This document shows positions 8,923-18,944 of a stretch of 64,000 bases of DNA, one piece after another. How positions within the stretch are numbered: the stretch's first letter is position 1; each line of letters opens with the position of its first letter. The stretch is from assembly GCF_040049255.1 (NCBI RefSeq), contig NZ_JBDZDR010000002.1, positions 186,001-250,000 on the forward strand, given 5' to 3'. A program made the translations under genes and the position numbers. Below the pieces are notes generated by a model, which did not search any database, was not told the origin of the DNA, and saw only the letters and a list, made by a program, of their open reading frames with translations. The stretch comes from Pseudaminobacter sp040049255 (lineage in GTDB: Bacteria; Pseudomonadota; Alphaproteobacteria; Rhizobiales; Rhizobiaceae).

Positions 8923-9747
8923 TCAGGTCGTTGCGGCTGCATAGGCGCCGGGGGAGAGGCCGTATCTGCGGGTGAAGGTCCGGGTCATGTGGGCCTGATC
9001 GGCAAAGCCGCTTTCCATGGCTGCATCGGCCAGGCTTGCGCCGCAGGCGATCAGCCGGCGCGCAAGGTCGATGCGGCGCTGCACCATATAGGCGTGCGGC
9101 GTGAAGCCTGTGGCCTTCGCGAAGCCGCGCAGAAGCTGGAAGCGCCCGAGCCCGCTCGCTTCGGCGAGATCGGCAAGGGTCAGTGGTTCAGCCGGTGCAT
9201 CGTCGATCAGTTCCCGCGCGCGGCGGATGGCGGCGGAAACGGCCGCTGGATCAGCGCCCTTGCCGACGATGCGCGCCATCAGACCCAGCAGCATTTCCTC
9301 CCGCTCCATTTCGCAATGCCGCGCGGAGGTCATGGCCAGATAGAGCCGATCGAACAGGCGGGCGGCAACCGGGTCCGTCGTGGCTGGCCGCTGGAACTCC
9401 GGCTCGGTCGGCAGGTCCATGTCCGCAGCGACTGCCAGGATCATTGAAGGATCGAAATAGAGCATGTGCCACGAGCGGCCGGCATCGCCGATCGGCGCGC
9501 CGTCATGCACCTCGCCTGGATTGACCGTGATGATGTCCCCCGCGGCGGCCTCCACCAGGCCGCGCCCGCTGAGCGACCGTTGCGCGCCGCGCCGGATGAC
9601 GCCGACGCCGAACTGCTCGTGCCAATGGCGCGGAAAGACATGCCGAGAGGAAGCAGCCACCGCCTGGACGCCGGCGCTGTGACAGCGAAACACCTTGAAC
9701 TCGCCCTGCATCGTGCGCTTGCCCGGTCGTGCTTTGGTCGATGGCAT
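8923..9747 (-). CDS. AraC family transcriptional regulator with cupin sensor domain
   Basis: 274 residues. The N-terminal half is a cupin-like ligand domain (SRHVFPRHWHEQFGVGVIRRG). The C-terminal 100 residues hold the two AraC helix-turn-helix units, LTLADLAEASGLGRFQLLRGF and LADAAMESGFADQAHMTRTF, then the usual GLSPGAYA ending. A start at the Met13 codon (9711) is also possible. It is 87 bp upstream of the LysE gene on the same strand and probably controls it. Confidence 0.86.
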   Translation of the reverse strand: MPSTKARPGKRTMQGEFKVFRCHSAGVQAVAASSRHVFPRHWHEQFGVGVIRRGAQRSLSGRGLVEAAAGDIITVNPGEVHDGAPIGDAGRSWHMLYFDPSMILAVAADMDLPTEPEFQRPATTDPVAARLFDRLYLAMTSARHCEMEREEMLLGLMARIVGKGADPAAVSAAIRRARELIDDAPAEPLTLADLAEASGLGRFQLLRGFAKATGFTPHAYMVQRRIDLARRLIACGASLADAAMESGFADQAHMTRTFTRRYGLSPGAYAAATT

Positions 9748-9784
9748 TCTTGCATCGCCGGGCTGTCATTTCCACCGACAAACC

Positions 9785-9818
9785 AAAAAGGGGCCCAGCC
9801 TTCCGGTCCGGGACCCTT
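9785..9818 (-). terminator. Rho-independent terminator of podJ
   Basis: On the minus strand, arms AAGGGTCCC and GGGCCCCTT (one mismatch) are followed by a run of T. It begins about 22 bp past the podJ stop. Confidence 0.75.
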
Positions 9819-9840
9819 CTGACTTCCGATGCATCGGGCT

Positions 9841-12800
9841 CTATCTCAGCGCCAGCAGCGCCCGAACCACCTTTTCGTCCACCTCGCCGGTAGGCGCCAT
9901 CCCGTTGTCTTTCTGGAAGGCGGCAAGGGCGGACTTGGTCTTCTCGCCCATCACTCCGTCCGTGCCGCCGGCGTCGTAGCCGTTCCTGGCCAGGATGGTC
10001 TGGATGTTGCTGATCGCCTTCTTCACGTCCACGCTTGCGGTCTGGGCCTGGCTTTCCTGCCAGGCTTCGGGAACGTCAACCGAGTTTGCCGCAGCGTCGA
10101 GCGGCCTGGCCTTCCACAGCTCGGTGGCCGCGCGGGCGCGCTCGAGTTGCTCGGGACGCAGCGCCTTGGCGATCTCGTCACGCTTGGCGGCGGCGTCCTT
10201 GTCGCCGGTCTTGGCCACCAGGGCGAACCACCTGTAGGATTCCTCCAAGCTCTGCGGCATGCCCACGCCCTTGGCGGCGAGAATGCCGAGATTGAACTGG
10301 CTGTCCTTCACGCCCAGTTCGGCGGCCTGCGTGAACCAGCGCACCGCCGTCTCATTGTCCGGCGCCCCGTCGGCGCCCATGGCAAACAGAACCGCCAGGT
10401 TGTGCATGGCGCTGGCATTGCCCTGGGCGGCCGAGAGCTCGTACCAGTTCCTGGCCTTGGCCACGTCGGGCTCTCCGGCCAGACCCTTCTCGTAGAAATT
10501 GCCGATGCGGTACTGGGCCGGGGCGAAGCCCAGCTTGGCGGATTCCTCATACCACTTTGCTGCCGCGGCCATGTCGACGGCAACGCCGCGACCTTCCGCA
10601 TAGCGCGAGCCGATTTCGAACAGCGCCATGGCGTCGCCGGAAGCGGCGGCTTCGCGCAGCGCCACCGGGCCGGCTTCCACCGGCACCACGATCTCGGCAG
10701 CGGTCTCCACCTCCTGCACAAGCGAGGTTTCCATCGAGGAAGCGCCCGCAGTTTCGGAGGCTTCCGCGGCGTCGATCTCCGCTTCGTCCACGGGCGTGGT
10801 GGACCTTGCCGCGTCTACATTGCGGGCGGCTGGCACCTCCGAAGCGGCCTCGACCGTCTCGTCCGCCGGCCGCGCTTCGTCGGCAACGGCGGTTTCCGTC
10901 GCCTGCTCGGCGGCAGGGGCCGCCGCGCTATCGGCCAGGCGGGTGTCGTCCGCCGTTAGTGCCTTGCCGAGCTGCAGGCCTGCCAGCGCCATCATGATCG
11001 CCACCGCGGCCATCAGGATCGGCTTGCGACGCGCCTTCAAGAGGTCCGCGATCCGGCCGGCCCGCACCGGGCTCTTGTCTTCCGAGCCGCGCTTGAGAGC
11101 TTCCGCCTCGGCGGCGGCAGCCTGCGCGGCGCGGCGGGCGGCGGCGATGAAGTCGGCCTTGGCGGCATCGGCCTCGGCGGGCTTCATGCCCTGGCCGCGC
11201 TCGTCCCGCACACGGCGCATGATCGCGTTCAGGTCGGGCGCGCCGGAGCCGGGCTCCAGCGGCCGGTTGGCGAATTTCGGGTCCAGCGGCTCGTCGAGGT
11301 CCACTGCCGGCGCACTGTCGAGGGCCGTCGGTGCAGCTTCGGCTGGCTGCTCGGCCTTCACGTGCTTCTTGCCCGCGAACATGCGGCCAAGCCCGCCGAA
11401 CCTCGAGCGCGGTTCGCTGCCTTGTCCGTCGCCAGTCACGTCGGAGCCCAACGCCGCAACGGCGGCGTCGGCTGCGGCCTGGGCCGGGCTGCGTGCGCCG
11501 CGCTCTGCCAGGGTGACCGGCGCCGGTGCCTCCAGCGCCTCCATCAGCGGCAGCGGCGTGTCCAGGTCGAGCGAGGGCGCATCCTCCACCGTCATCTTCG
11601 GCGCGCCCGCCGGCTCTGCCGCGGGCATGGCGGCGTGGCCGCCCTCCAGCGAGCCCAGCCGGTCGACGATCTTCAGAAGCGTGTCGTGGATCGCCTCGAA
11701 GGTCTTGGTGTTGCGCTCGTCGGAGCGGCGCGTCAGCGCTTCCAGCGTGCGCAGGTCGTCGGCCAGGCCGGCCACGGCCTCGCCCTGGCTGACGCTGCCC
11801 GCCATGGACCGCACCGCGCTTTCCGCCGCCTGGCGCGCGGCTTCCATCAGGTTCTCGTGGCTGCTGGCGATCGAGCGTTCGATGTCGTCGAGGCGCGGCG
11901 CGATGTCCTCGAATTCCGGCAGCGGACCGGTCGGGCGGGCCAGGTGTTCGGAAAGCCCGGCCACCTGCGCCTCCAGGTTGCGGATCAGCTCGGGGTCGAT
12001 GCCGGTGAATTGGCGGGACGAGGTGTCCAGCCGGCTCGAAATGTCGTCCAGCCGCGCTTCCAGGCTGCGGATGGTGTGGTCGTCGGCGCCGAAGCCTTCG
12101 GCCTCGATGCGTTCGGCAAGCGAGGCGAAGCGCGCGTCGATCGCATCCATGATCCCGGCGCTGTCGAAGGCCGGTTCATGAGCGCGCAGGTCGAGCCGGT
12201 CGGCCACTTCGTCGAGCCGCCGTTCCAGGTCGCGGAATAGCAGGTTACCCTGTTCCAGAACGTCGCCCTGGCGGCGTTCGATCATGCTGGAAAGCAGATC
12301 GAACCTCTGCTCGATGCCTTGGAAGATATGGTCGGCGTCGGGGGCGGGCGCGTGTTCGATCTTCTCGGCGATCATGGCGATCTGGTGACCCAGCCGCTCC
12401 ACCGCGGCCTGCGGCAGGTGCACCTGCTCGGTAATCTCGTCCACGCGCTGCGACAGCAGGTTCAGCCGCTCGATCACCTCGCGCCCTGGTCTGTCCTCGG
12501 CCACTTCCTCGATCTGCCGCGCCAGCGCCGAAATACGCGCCTCGATGCGCTCGAAGGGCTCGGGGTCGAAATTGGGCATCCGCGCCGCCGCTGCCGAGGC
12601 AACTATCGCGCGCGAGATCTCGTCCAGGCGTTCCTCGATCTGGGCGAAGGTTTCGCTCCCCTGCGGCTCGTGCTGGCGCACGAAATGGTCGACCGCCGAA
12701 GCCAGCATGCGCACCTTTTCTTCAAGCGAGCGCAGCGACAGCGATTCCGGCAGATTGTCGACGGCGTTGCTGATCTGCTCCAGCCTTGCGGCAAGCGCGG

Positions 12801-13497
12801 CAATCGCCGGGTTCTCGCCCGGGGCGGCCGATACGCGGTGCTCGAAGTCGGTCCAGCGGCGGTCGAACTCGTCCCAGCGCCGATCGATGGAGCGCACGGT
12901 CTCCTCGCGGGCAAGCGCGTCCAGCGCGCCCTTCACCTGCTCCAGTTCCAGCCGCAGCAGGTTCAGGCTCTTGTCGTCGCTGCGTTCCGACAGCGCCTGT
13001 ATCGCGCCCGAAAGCCGCTCGAACTCAAGCGCAAGCTCCTGTTCATCGCGGCTGGCGGCCGGTTGGCCGATGCGTTCCATGTCGCGGCGCATCGTTTCGA
13101 ACTCGCGGCGCATCCCTGAAGAAACCTGCTGGCGCAGGTCTTCGCGCAGCGCATTCAGCTCGGAAGCAATCTTGCCGAAGGCGGCCATGCCGTCTTCCTG
13201 CGCGCGGATGTGGTCCAGGTCGCGCGCTATGGCCTGGTAGGGCTGGCGCTCATAGGCGTTCGCAAGGGGCTCCGGCCTGCGCAGCTCGGTGGGCGCTTCG
13301 TCGCGATGCAATGCGCCTTGCGGCGCCTCGAAAGGCCGGGGCTGGCGTTCGTTGCCAAAGCCGCTGGCGGGTTCCGCGTGCCGGCTCAACCGCTGCTGAA
13401 GATTGTCCAGCGAGCGGTTCAGGTCTTCCAGGGTGGCGTAAGGCCTGCGCGGCCTGCCGGCGTTGAGTGACTCAAGATAGGACCGCTTGCTGTTCAT
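9841..13497 (-). CDS. podJ: PodJ-like polar organizer: coiled coil, TM, Sel1 repeats, peptidoglycan-binding domain
   Basis: 1218 residues from the ATG at 13497 (MNSKRSYLESLNAGRPRRPYA, the rhizobial PodJ type of N terminus); the reading frame is open to 13629, but that extension looks non-coding. Order of parts: a very long cytoplasmic coiled-coil region (about 20-640), an Ala/Glu-rich linker, one transmembrane helix near 825-845 (PILMAAVAIMMALAGLQLG), a second acidic linker, three to four Sel1-like repeats (about 950-1100, e.g. ALFEIGSRYAEGRGVAVDMAAAAKWYEE) and a C-terminal peptidoglycan-binding domain (IQTILARNGYDAGGTDGVMG). This is the architecture of Caulobacter and Agrobacterium PodJ, which marks a cell pole and organises pole development. 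Confidence 0.86.
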   Translation of the reverse strand: MNSKRSYLESLNAGRPRRPYATLEDLNRSLDNLQQRLSRHAEPASGFGNERQPRPFEAPQGALHRDEAPTELRRPEPLANAYERQPYQAIARDLDHIRAQEDGMAAFGKIASELNALREDLRQQVSSGMRREFETMRRDMERIGQPAASRDEQELALEFERLSGAIQALSERSDDKSLNLLRLELEQVKGALDALAREETVRSIDRRWDEFDRRWTDFEHRVSAAPGENPAIAALAARLEQISNAVDNLPESLSLRSLEEKVRMLASAVDHFVRQHEPQGSETFAQIEERLDEISRAIVASAAAARMPNFDPEPFERIEARISALARQIEEVAEDRPGREVIERLNLLSQRVDEITEQVHLPQAAVERLGHQIAMIAEKIEHAPAPDADHIFQGIEQRFDLLSSMIERRQGDVLEQGNLLFRDLERRLDEVADRLDLRAHEPAFDSAGIMDAIDARFASLAERIEAEGFGADDHTIRSLEARLDDISSRLDTSSRQFTGIDPELIRNLEAQVAGLSEHLARPTGPLPEFEDIAPRLDDIERSIASSHENLMEAARQAAESAVRSMAGSVSQGEAVAGLADDLRTLEALTRRSDERNTKTFEAIHDTLLKIVDRLGSLEGGHAAMPAAEPAGAPKMTVEDAPSLDLDTPLPLMEALEAPAPVTLAERGARSPAQAAADAAVAALGSDVTGDGQGSEPRSRFGGLGRMFAGKKHVKAEQPAEAAPTALDSAPAVDLDEPLDPKFANRPLEPGSGAPDLNAIMRRVRDERGQGMKPAEADAAKADFIAAARRAAQAAAAEAEALKRGSEDKSPVRAGRIADLLKARRKPILMAAVAIMMALAGLQLGKALTADDTRLADSAAAPAAEQATETAVADEARPADETVEAASEVPAARNVDAARSTTPVDEAEIDAAEASETAGASSMETSLVQEVETAAEIVVPVEAGPVALREAAASGDAMALFEIGSRYAEGRGVAVDMAAAAKWYEESAKLGFAPAQYRIGNFYEKGLAGEPDVAKARNWYELSAAQGNASAMHNLAVLFAMGADGAPDNETAVRWFTQAAELGVKDSQFNLGILAAKGVGMPQSLEESYRWFALVAKTGDKDAAAKRDEIAKALRPEQLERARAATELWKARPLDAAANSVDVPEAWQESQAQTASVDVKKAISNIQTILARNGYDAGGTDGVMGEKTKSALAAFQKDNGMAPTGEVDEKVVRALLALR

Positions 13498-13933
13498 CGA
13501 AACGTCCGTTCGCCGGTTGCTGGTCTGGCCAGATTGAAAGTCCGTGTCGGGCGGATGCGAGGTCGGCAGTTGGAATTCCGTCTTTGCCTCTCCGCTCTCC
13601 AGGGCCGTGAACAAATCGGTACGGAACATTCACGGCAGACCGACACGCCAACGTTTCGCCCAACGTGGTAAACAAGCCGTTAATTGCGGGGCCTGGGCGA
13701 GGATTACTTTAAAAAGCCGTAAAACTGTTTCACGTCGCCCGCGCTTGCAACGTGAAGAACGTGTGAGTATAGCATTTACGTAAACGTAAGCAGTGCGCCG
13801 CGCGCACCGCTTGCTACGTGTTTTGTGGAAACCATGACTGGAAGCCGGTCTCGGGCCCCTGGCAGGGCCGGGGTCGCCCCCCATCGCTTCCAAGCCGGTG
13901 CCGGCCTCGCCAGGCACCTCAACGGGAATGCAA
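13498..13933. other. Intergenic region between podJ and the MerR gene
   Basis: 436 bp carrying the divergent promoters of podJ and the MerR-family regulator. The middle (13680-13800) is clearly more AT-rich than its surroundings and holds the weak MerR-type operator described separately. No convincing ORF or RNA gene is seen. Confidence 0.6.
13771..13790. promoter_or_regulatory. Weak LiuR-like operator upstream of merR
   Basis: ATTTACGTAAACGTAAG aligns, on the opposite strand, with the strong dyad at 14563-14588: one half keeps ACGTTTACG and the other half is degenerate. It is about 150 bp before the regulator gene and could mediate autoregulation. Confidence 0.45.
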
Positions 13934-14395
13934 ATGACGATGAAACTTCTTAAAGCCGACGAAAGCGCGGCCAATGATGACATGAGCGGGCACGACGACG
14001 AGATGGCCCGCATCGGCGAGATCGCCAAGAAATACGGCGTTACGCTGCGCACGCTGCGCTTCTATGAAGACAAGGGCCTGCTGGCCCCCAAGCGCGAGGG
14101 CAGCACGCGCCTCTACACCCACCGCGAGGAAGCGCGCCTCAAGCTCATCCTGCTTGGCCGCAAGGTCGGCTTCTCGCTGCGCGACGTCAAGCAGATGCTG
14201 GACCTCTACGAGCCGGCCGGTTCGAACGTGAAGCAGCTGCGGCTGACGCTCGACAAGTCGGAAAAGCAGCTTGCGCGCCTCAACAAGCAGCGCCAGGCCA
14301 TCGACGAGGCCATCCGCGAACTCACCGACACAATGGAGGTCGTGCGCGGCAAGCTGGCCGAACAGCGCCCGATGCCCATCGCAGCCAACGGCTGA
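13934..14395 (+). CDS. MerR family regulator of fatty/branched-chain acyl-CoA degradation (LiuR-like)
   Basis: 153 residues if started at the ATG at 13934; ATGs at 13928 and 13940 and a GTG at 13898 are alternatives. The MerR DNA-binding domain is plain (RIGEIAKKYGVTLRTLRFYEDKGLL, then RLYTHREEARLKLILLGRKVGFSL), followed by a dimerising coiled coil (KSEKQLARLNKQRQAIDEAIREL) and no cysteine metal site. The acyl-CoA dehydrogenase operon follows, and a near-perfect palindrome lies between them, as expected for LiuR, the MerR regulator of leucine and fatty-acid degradation in proteobacteria. Target assignment is inferred from context. Confidence 0.85.
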   Translation: MTMKLLKADESAANDDMSGHDDEMARIGEIAKKYGVTLRTLRFYEDKGLLAPKREGSTRLYTHREEARLKLILLGRKVGFSLRDVKQMLDLYEPAGSNVKQLRLTLDKSEKQLARLNKQRQAIDEAIRELTDTMEVVRGKLAEQRPMPIAANG

Positions 14396-14420
14396 TCTCT
14401 CTCCCGAGGACGGGCCAGGC

Positions 14421-14466
14421 AAAGGCCGCGCGATGCCTGAAAGAGGCGCCGCGTGGCCTTTTTGTT
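14421..14466 (+). terminator. Terminator after the MerR gene
   Basis: Arms AAGGCCGCGCG and CGCGTGGCCTT (one bulge) close a hairpin that ends in TTTTTGTTT. It separates the regulator transcript from the dehydrogenase operon, so the operon must have its own promoter. Confidence 0.75.
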
Positions 14467-14562
14467 TGCGAGCTTCGGCGTATTGTTTTCGCGCGCGGGC
14501 AAGTACGGGCGCCGCCGCGTCTCCCGCCTCCGCGACACGGTGAAAAATCACAGCGGACCAGA

Positions 14563-14588
14563 AATTGACGTTTACGCAAACGTCAATT
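14563..14588. promoter_or_regulatory. LiuR-like operator dyad before the beta-oxidation operon
   Basis: Perfect 11-bp arms AATTGACGTTT and AAACGTCAATT are separated by four bases (ACGC). The sequence is of the ACGT-rich form typical of LiuR-type MerR operators. It begins about 108 bp before the first acyl-CoA dehydrogenase start. MerR proteins bind such dyads within the promoter spacer. Confidence 0.8.
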
Positions 14589-14670
14589 ATTGCTATGGCA
14601 TTCTGGGAAAGCGGCTGCGGGGCTTCACAGGCGGGCGCCGAGGCCGCATGTTTGTGATGGAGGACGAACC

Positions 14671-16467
14671 ATGCCGTCATACAGGGCGCCGGTCGCGGAT
14701 ACGCTTTTCGTGCTGAACGAAGTGCTCGGCTACGAGCGCTACAGCAATCTTCCCGGATTTTCCGACGCCACGCCCGATGTGCTGGAGGCCATCCTCGCCG
14801 AAGGTGCAAAGCTCGCCGAAAACGTGCTCCAGCCCACCAACCGCCTCGGCGACATGGAAGGCTGCGTGCGGCACGCCGATGGCTCCGTCACCACGCCCAA
14901 GGGGTTCAGGGAAGCCTTCGACCAGTATCGCGAGGGCGGCTGGCTGGGGCTGGCGGCTCCGGTCGAGTATGGCGGGCAGGGGCTGCCTTACACGGTCCAT
15001 TCAGCGGTCGCGGAATACATGGTCTCGGCCAATATGGCGCTGATGATGTATCCGGGTCTGACCCAGGGCGCCATCGCCGCGCTGCTTACCCATGGCACCG
15101 ACGAGCAGAAGAACACCTGGCTGCCGAAGATGGTCGAGGGCAGCTGGACCGGCACCATGAACCTCACCGAGCCGCATTGCGGCACCGATCTCGGCCTGCT
15201 CCGCACCAGGGCCGTGCCCAACGGCGACGGCAGCTACAAGATTTCCGGCCAGAAGATCTTCATCTCCGCCGGCGAGCACGACATGGCCGACAACATCGTC
15301 CATCTGGTGCTGGCCCGCATCGAGGGCGCGCCGGAAGGCGTGAAGGGCATCTCGCTGTTCATCGTGCCAAAGTTCCTGCTCGACGGCGATGGCGCGCCGG
15401 CCACGCGCAACGCCGTTTCCTGCGGTTCCATCGAGGAAAAGATGGGCATCCACGGCAACGCCACCTGCGTCATGAACTATGACGAGGCCACCGGCTATCT
15501 GCTCGGGGCCGAGAATGGCGGCCTGAAGGCCATGTTCACCATGATGAACGAGGCGCGCCTAGGCGTCGGCCTCCAGGGGCTGGCCGTGTCCGAAGCCGCC
15601 TATCAGGGTGCGGTGGAATACGCCAAAGAGCGCCTGCAGGGCCGCTCGCTGTCCGGCCCCAAGGCGCCGGACAAAAAGGCCGACCCGATCATCGTCCACC
15701 CCGATATCCGCCGCAACCTGATGACCATGAAGGCCTTCAACGAGGCCGGCCGCGCGCTGGCTTTGTGGACTGCGCTAAATGCCGACATCGCCCGACGCGG
15801 CGAAGACGAGGCCGAGCGCCAGGCTGCCGACGACCACATGGGCCTGATGACGCCGGTGGTGAAGGGCGTGCTCACCGACAAGGGCTTTGAACATGCGGTG
15901 ATGGCGCAACAGGTGTTCGGCGGCCACGGCTATATCGAAGAGCACGGCATGAGCCAGTTCGTGCGCGATGCCCGCATCCCCATGATCTACGAGGGAGCCA
16001 ACGGCATCCAGGCGCTCGATCTCGTCGGCCGCAAGCTGGCGCAGAATGGCGGCCGTGCGCTGCAGGCCTTCTTCAAGGAAGTCGGCGACTTCTGCGAGGA
16101 AAACCGCTCCGAAGAGAAGATGGCGCCCTACACCAAGGCGCTGAAGAAGGGCCTCAACGACCTGCAGGCCGCCACGATGTGGTTGATGCAGAACGGCATG
16201 GCCAAGCCCGACAATGCGGGTGCGGCCTCCACCGACTACCTGCACCTCTTCGGCCTCGTCGCGCTCGGCTACATGTGGGGCCGCATGGCCAAGGCCGCCC
16301 ATGGCAAGCTCGCCAACGGCGCCGGCGACAATGCGGCCTTCTACGAGCACAAGCTGGTCACCGGCCGCTACTTCATGGAACGCGCAATGCCGGAGACGGC
16401 TGCACATCTCGCCCGCCTGTCCACCGGCGCCGATACCATGATGGCGCTGCCGGCCGAGGCGTTCTAG
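14671..16467 (+). CDS. Acyl-CoA dehydrogenase, long form (about 600 residues, DmdC/AidB-like branch)
   Basis: 598 residues from the ATG at 14671, which has GGAGG in front; the reading frame extends upstream but passes through the operator. Flavin-binding segments MNLTEPHCGTDLG and KISGQKIFISAGEHD are present. Near residue 441 the IYEGANGIQ motif supplies the expected catalytic glutamate. A C-terminal extension (KEVGDFCEENRSEEKMAPY onward) marks the long subfamily of FAD-dependent acyl-CoA dehydrogenases. First gene of a rightward beta-oxidation operon; the exact acyl substrate cannot be read from sequence. Confidence 0.9.
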   Translation: MPSYRAPVADTLFVLNEVLGYERYSNLPGFSDATPDVLEAILAEGAKLAENVLQPTNRLGDMEGCVRHADGSVTTPKGFREAFDQYREGGWLGLAAPVEYGGQGLPYTVHSAVAEYMVSANMALMMYPGLTQGAIAALLTHGTDEQKNTWLPKMVEGSWTGTMNLTEPHCGTDLGLLRTRAVPNGDGSYKISGQKIFISAGEHDMADNIVHLVLARIEGAPEGVKGISLFIVPKFLLDGDGAPATRNAVSCGSIEEKMGIHGNATCVMNYDEATGYLLGAENGGLKAMFTMMNEARLGVGLQGLAVSEAAYQGAVEYAKERLQGRSLSGPKAPDKKADPIIVHPDIRRNLMTMKAFNEAGRALALWTALNADIARRGEDEAERQAADDHMGLMTPVVKGVLTDKGFEHAVMAQQVFGGHGYIEEHGMSQFVRDARIPMIYEGANGIQALDLVGRKLAQNGGRALQAFFKEVGDFCEENRSEEKMAPYTKALKKGLNDLQAATMWLMQNGMAKPDNAGAASTDYLHLFGLVALGYMWGRMAKAAHGKLANGAGDNAAFYEHKLVTGRYFMERAMPETAAHLARLSTGADTMMALPAEAF

Positions 16468-16503
16468 GGTGGCGAGCGCGGGCGCTATCGAGGGAGCAAA
16501 CGC

Positions 16504-17676
<1,173 letters not shown>

Positions 17677-17732
17677 ATTGAATGAAACCTTTGACGGCTG
17701 CCCGAGCGCCGCCCGGAACGAGGAGAAAAAAT

Positions 17733-18941
17733 ATGGCTGACGCTTTTGTCTATGATGCCGTGCGCACCCCGCGCGGGCGCGGCAAGAAGGACGGCTCGCT
17801 GCACGAGGTGCCGGCAGTACGGCTGGCCGCGCGCACGCTGGAGGCCATCCGCGACCGCAATGGGCTCGACACCGCGCAGGTCGACGACATCATCTTCGGC
17901 TGCGTCGATCCGGTCGGCGAGGCGGGCTCGGTCATTCCGCGCGCAGCCGCCTTCGAAGCCGGCTACGACACCAAGGCGCCGGGCATGCAGATCTCGCGCT
18001 TCTGCGCCTCTGGGCTGGACTCCATCAATCTCGGCGCGGCCAAGATCGCCCAGGGCGCCGATGAGATCGTGATCGCCGGCGGCGTCGAGAGCATGAGCCG
18101 CGTCGGCATGGGCATGTCCGGCGGTGCCTGGTTCATGGACCCTTCGGTTGGCCTGCCGGGCTGGTTCGTGCCGCAGGGCATCTCGGCCGACCTCATTGCC
18201 ACCAAATATGGCTTTTCGCGCGACGACGTCGACGCCTATGCCGTCGAGAGCCAGAAGCGCGCCGCGCATTCGTGGGAGAAGGGCTACTTCAAGAACTCCG
18301 TCATCCCGGTGAAGGACCAGAACGGCATCACCATCCTCGACCATGACGAGCACATGCGCCCCACGACCGACATGCAGGCGCTGGCGTCGCTCAACCCGTC
18401 CTTCGTCATGCCGGGCGAGATGGGCGGCTTCGACGCCGTCGCCGTGCAGAAGCACCCGGAGATCGAGGCGGTCAACCATGTCCACCACGCCGGCAATTCG
18501 TCCGGCATCGTCGATGGCGCGGCGGCCGTGCTGCTCGGCTCCAAGAAGGCCGGCAAGGCGATGGGCCTCAAGCCGCGCGCCCGCATCCGCGCCTTTGCCA
18601 ATATCGGCTCCGAGCCGGTGCTGATGCTGACCGGCCCGGTCGACGTCACCGAAAAGCTGCTCAAGCGCGCGAAGATGAAGCTGTCGGACATCGACCTGTT
18701 CGAGCTCAACGAGGCCTTCGCCTCGGTGGTGCTGCGCTACATGCAGGCTTTCGACATTCCGCACGACAGGATCAACGTCAATGGCGGCGCGATTGCCATG
18801 GGCCATCCGCTCGGCGCCACCGGCGCGATGATTTTTGGCACCGTGCTCGACGAACTGGAGCGGCGCAACCTCAACACCGCGCTGGTCACGCTCTGCATCG
18901 GCGCGGGCATGGGTACCGCCACCATCATCGAGCGGGTGTAG
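17733..18941 (+). CDS. fadA: Acetyl-CoA C-acyltransferase (thiolase, FadA-type)
   Basis: 402 residues from the ATG at 17733, preceded by AGGAG. The thiolase active-site residues are visible: nucleophile Cys91 in SRFCASGLDS, His near 359 in AMGHPLGATGA and Cys near 388 in TLCIGAGMG. It carries out the last step of beta-oxidation, cleaving 3-ketoacyl-CoA. In the same operon as the two dehydrogenases and the FadB-type gene, and separated from the next gene by only three bases. Confidence 0.92.
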   Translation: MADAFVYDAVRTPRGRGKKDGSLHEVPAVRLAARTLEAIRDRNGLDTAQVDDIIFGCVDPVGEAGSVIPRAAAFEAGYDTKAPGMQISRFCASGLDSINLGAAKIAQGADEIVIAGGVESMSRVGMGMSGGAWFMDPSVGLPGWFVPQGISADLIATKYGFSRDDVDAYAVESQKRAAHSWEKGYFKNSVIPVKDQNGITILDHDEHMRPTTDMQALASLNPSFVMPGEMGGFDAVAVQKHPEIEAVNHVHHAGNSSGIVDGAAAVLLGSKKAGKAMGLKPRARIRAFANIGSEPVLMLTGPVDVTEKLLKRAKMKLSDIDLFELNEAFASVVLRYMQAFDIPHDRINVNGGAIAMGHPLGATGAMIFGTVLDELERRNLNTALVTLCIGAGMGTATIIERV

Positions 18942-18944
18942 TTG

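Noticed and set aside
13498..13629. 44-residue N-terminal extension of PodJ
   Set aside because: The residues look like translated leader, and the MNSKRSYLESLNAGR start matches the rhizobial PodJ N terminus.
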